This document shows, piece by piece, positions 62,643-64,000 of a stretch of DNA of 64,000 nucleotides. This stretch comes from Auriscalpium vulgare (Eukaryota > Basidiomycota > Agaricomycetes > Russulales > Auriscalpiaceae): NCBI GenBank assembly GCA_019915015.1, contig JAHBBC010000003.1, forward strand, positions 372,001 to 436,000. Direction: 5' to 3'. How positions within the stretch are numbered: position 1 is the stretch's first letter; every line of letters begins with the position of its first letter. A model generated the notes under the pieces. It saw only the letters and a list, made by a program, of their open reading frames with translations, was not told the DNA's origin and did not search any database. The translations under genes and the position numbers were made by a program.

Positions 62643-62794
62643 ATGAGTTAGAGTTGAGTTACCCGGGATAATGTATGTGGTACTTATGTAGTTAGCGCGA
62701 GTGACGTCACGCGCCTGGCTTGAAGGCGCTTAAGCATGTGGCACCGACACAATTGTGTAAAATATCCGACCACCTTTTCTTTCCGTCTCGTACT

Positions 62795-64000
62795 ATGTCG
62801 TTCCCCCGCACCGTGCCTCCTCCTATCACCACCGCCCCCGCCACAGAAACCACAAAGATCAATGACCAACACCGCAACCGCCGTTTCTTCCTCGGGCCCA
62901 TGCCTCAGCGCGTCGTCACCGACACCGAGCAGCTCGTGACCAAGCGACAGAAGCTGCGCAACGTATTCAAGCTCTCCAACCATGCTGATGCCGCGAGCGA
63001 GGACGACGACCCGCTCGAGGAGGTCATCCAGGACTATGCCTACCAATTCTTCCTCGAGCAAGGCGGCCGGGAAGAGGACTGGGGCTCGGAGCGCGAGCGC
63101 AGCGTGCGCCAGGAGATGCTGCGCAAGTGGCGCGAGAGCGAGTGGGGGCGCATGTGGCGCGCGAGGATGAAGAAGGGCGTTGATGGCGCCGCCGCCGCCC
63201 GCGCGCGCTGGGTCGGCGGCAGCTTCGAGATCGGCGACTTCGTGGGCGTGAACATCTTCGACGGGGAGCCGCCAAGGAGTGCGCAGCTGCCGATGTCAGG
63301 GCGTACGGGGCAATCGAGCCTGCGCTCGCGCTCGGGGTTCATGTCGGCGGCGACAGGGGAGACCTTCGTCACAGCCCGCTCGCACATGAGCACTCCTGGC
63401 GCGGGGCCATCACAGGCGTCTTTTCCGCAGGAGGATTCCACCACTCGCAGTGCAGACAGTTCTATGGACTCTCATGCAGATACTTCCAACACATCCCTTC
63501 TGCGCTCGCCTGGACCTTCGTCGCGGAAGTCGCTCGGTGTTTCCCGGCTTTCGAAGGCTAATTCCCTGCCAAATCCCCAGCCAAAGAGTAGCAGCGCTCT
63601 GAATGGCCGCATATCTGCATTGCGGAAGGGAGCGGGAAAGGGCAAGGGCGTAGCCAAGGTCGTGCGCGTTCAGTCCGTTGCACTTAGCGAGGACTTTCCT
63701 GCGCGGCCCGCTGAGGTGCCTGCACGTCCGAGCGAAGTCCTCAATCGCACGGGGAGCAAGATTCACATGACGAGCGCGGCCGCTGCTCATGAGGGCAACT
63801 CTGCCACTGCGCCGTCTGTATCATTCCAAGAGCTAGAGGATCCTGCGGCGGTTGTGATGCAAGGTACGCATGGCTCCTGATATCTAACGGTTAATTCGAC
63901 GACTGACCCAAGTATATTGAGCGAAGACAGGATGGTCGTGAGAGTTTGCTATTCAACCGAGGAGAACCTCGGCGGTCTATTCGACGAGCAACAGCACCGG
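62795..64000 (+). CDS. hypothetical protein (partial, runs past the window end)
   Basis: The start at 62795 gives MSFPRTVPPPITTAPATETT. An acidic, helical stretch reads DDPLEEVIQDYAYQFFLEQG, with WRESEWGRMWRARMKKG after it. Long S/T/P-rich disordered regions follow, with basic pieces such as LRKGAGKGKGVAKVVRV. A GTACGC donor lies just after VVMQ (63863) and an acceptor near 63912. The next exon reads YIERRQDGRESLLFNRGEPR and continues beyond position 64000. No family recognised. The composition suggests a nuclear or cytoskeletal regulatory protein, but that is only inference. Confidence 0.7.

Overview
The window is nuclear DNA of a filamentous basidiomycete, most likely an agaricomycete close to Polyporales. 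The genes are dense and carry many short introns of about 50-60 bp with GT..AG ends. The aspartic protease at 23.6 kb is closest to polyporopepsin. FunK1 kinases, F-box expansions and small secreted cysteine-rich proteins also fit this group. Exon structures were read by eye. Where exon sums are given, they were checked for a continuous reading frame.

Layout. 0-4.1 kb: Dicer-like RNase (minus, cut by the window edge). 4.7-8.0: large subunit of ribonucleotide reductase (minus), with three MluI cell-cycle boxes upstream. 8.7-12.4: RNA cytidine acetyltransferase NAT10/Kre33 (minus). 12.8-14.2: BTB protein (plus). 14.4-17.1: Artemis/SNM1-type nuclease (minus). 17.1-19.9: divergent FunK1-type kinase-like protein (plus). 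20.5-22.6: PNPOx-like/ferredoxin-reductase fusion (plus). 23.6-25.3: polyporopepsin-like protease (plus). 27.0-30.3: Nha1-type Na+/H+ antiporter (plus). 31.0-33.2: CreA/Mig1 carbon repressor (minus). 34.8-35.3: small unknown gene with a 33-G tract (minus). 35.8-36.8: KIN17 (plus). 37.8-39.6: ARP6 (plus). 40.2-44.35: importin-7/8/Nmd5 (plus). 50.7-52.2: TAF6 (minus). 52.3-53.5: Dsc3 (plus). 53.9-55.0: an unclear, possibly SPT5-like fragment. 55.2-55.6: DUF952 protein (minus). 55.7-58.0: Pex8-like peroxin (plus). 58.15-59.8: F-box-type protein with a frameshift (minus). 60.3-62.6: PPPDE-thioredoxin-PUL fusion (plus). 62.8-end: unknown gene (plus, cut by the window edge).

The stretch from 44.35 to 50.1 kb is an accessory island between conserved housekeeping genes. 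It holds a small secreted cysteine-rich protein, a relic of a DUF2828-type gene, an orphan ORF and an F-box gene. The F-box gene is split by a 799-bp non-coding element at 48474..49272. The element has 27-bp terminal inverted repeats (24/27 identical) and a 6-bp target duplication, CCAGCC. Removing the element plus one duplication copy leaves a 1293-nt reading frame (430 codons plus stop) with two ordinary introns. This MITE-like element is the most notable discovery in the window.

Functional themes: genome maintenance and replication (ribonucleotide reductase, Artemis, KIN17), RNA silencing (Dicer), ribosome biogenesis (NAT10), chromatin and transcription (ARP6, TAF6, CreA), transport (importin, Nha1) and protein quality control (Dsc3, PPPDE-PUL). 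ACGCGT boxes lie upstream of both the reductase and the Artemis gene, which suggests shared G1/S control by an MBF-type factor.
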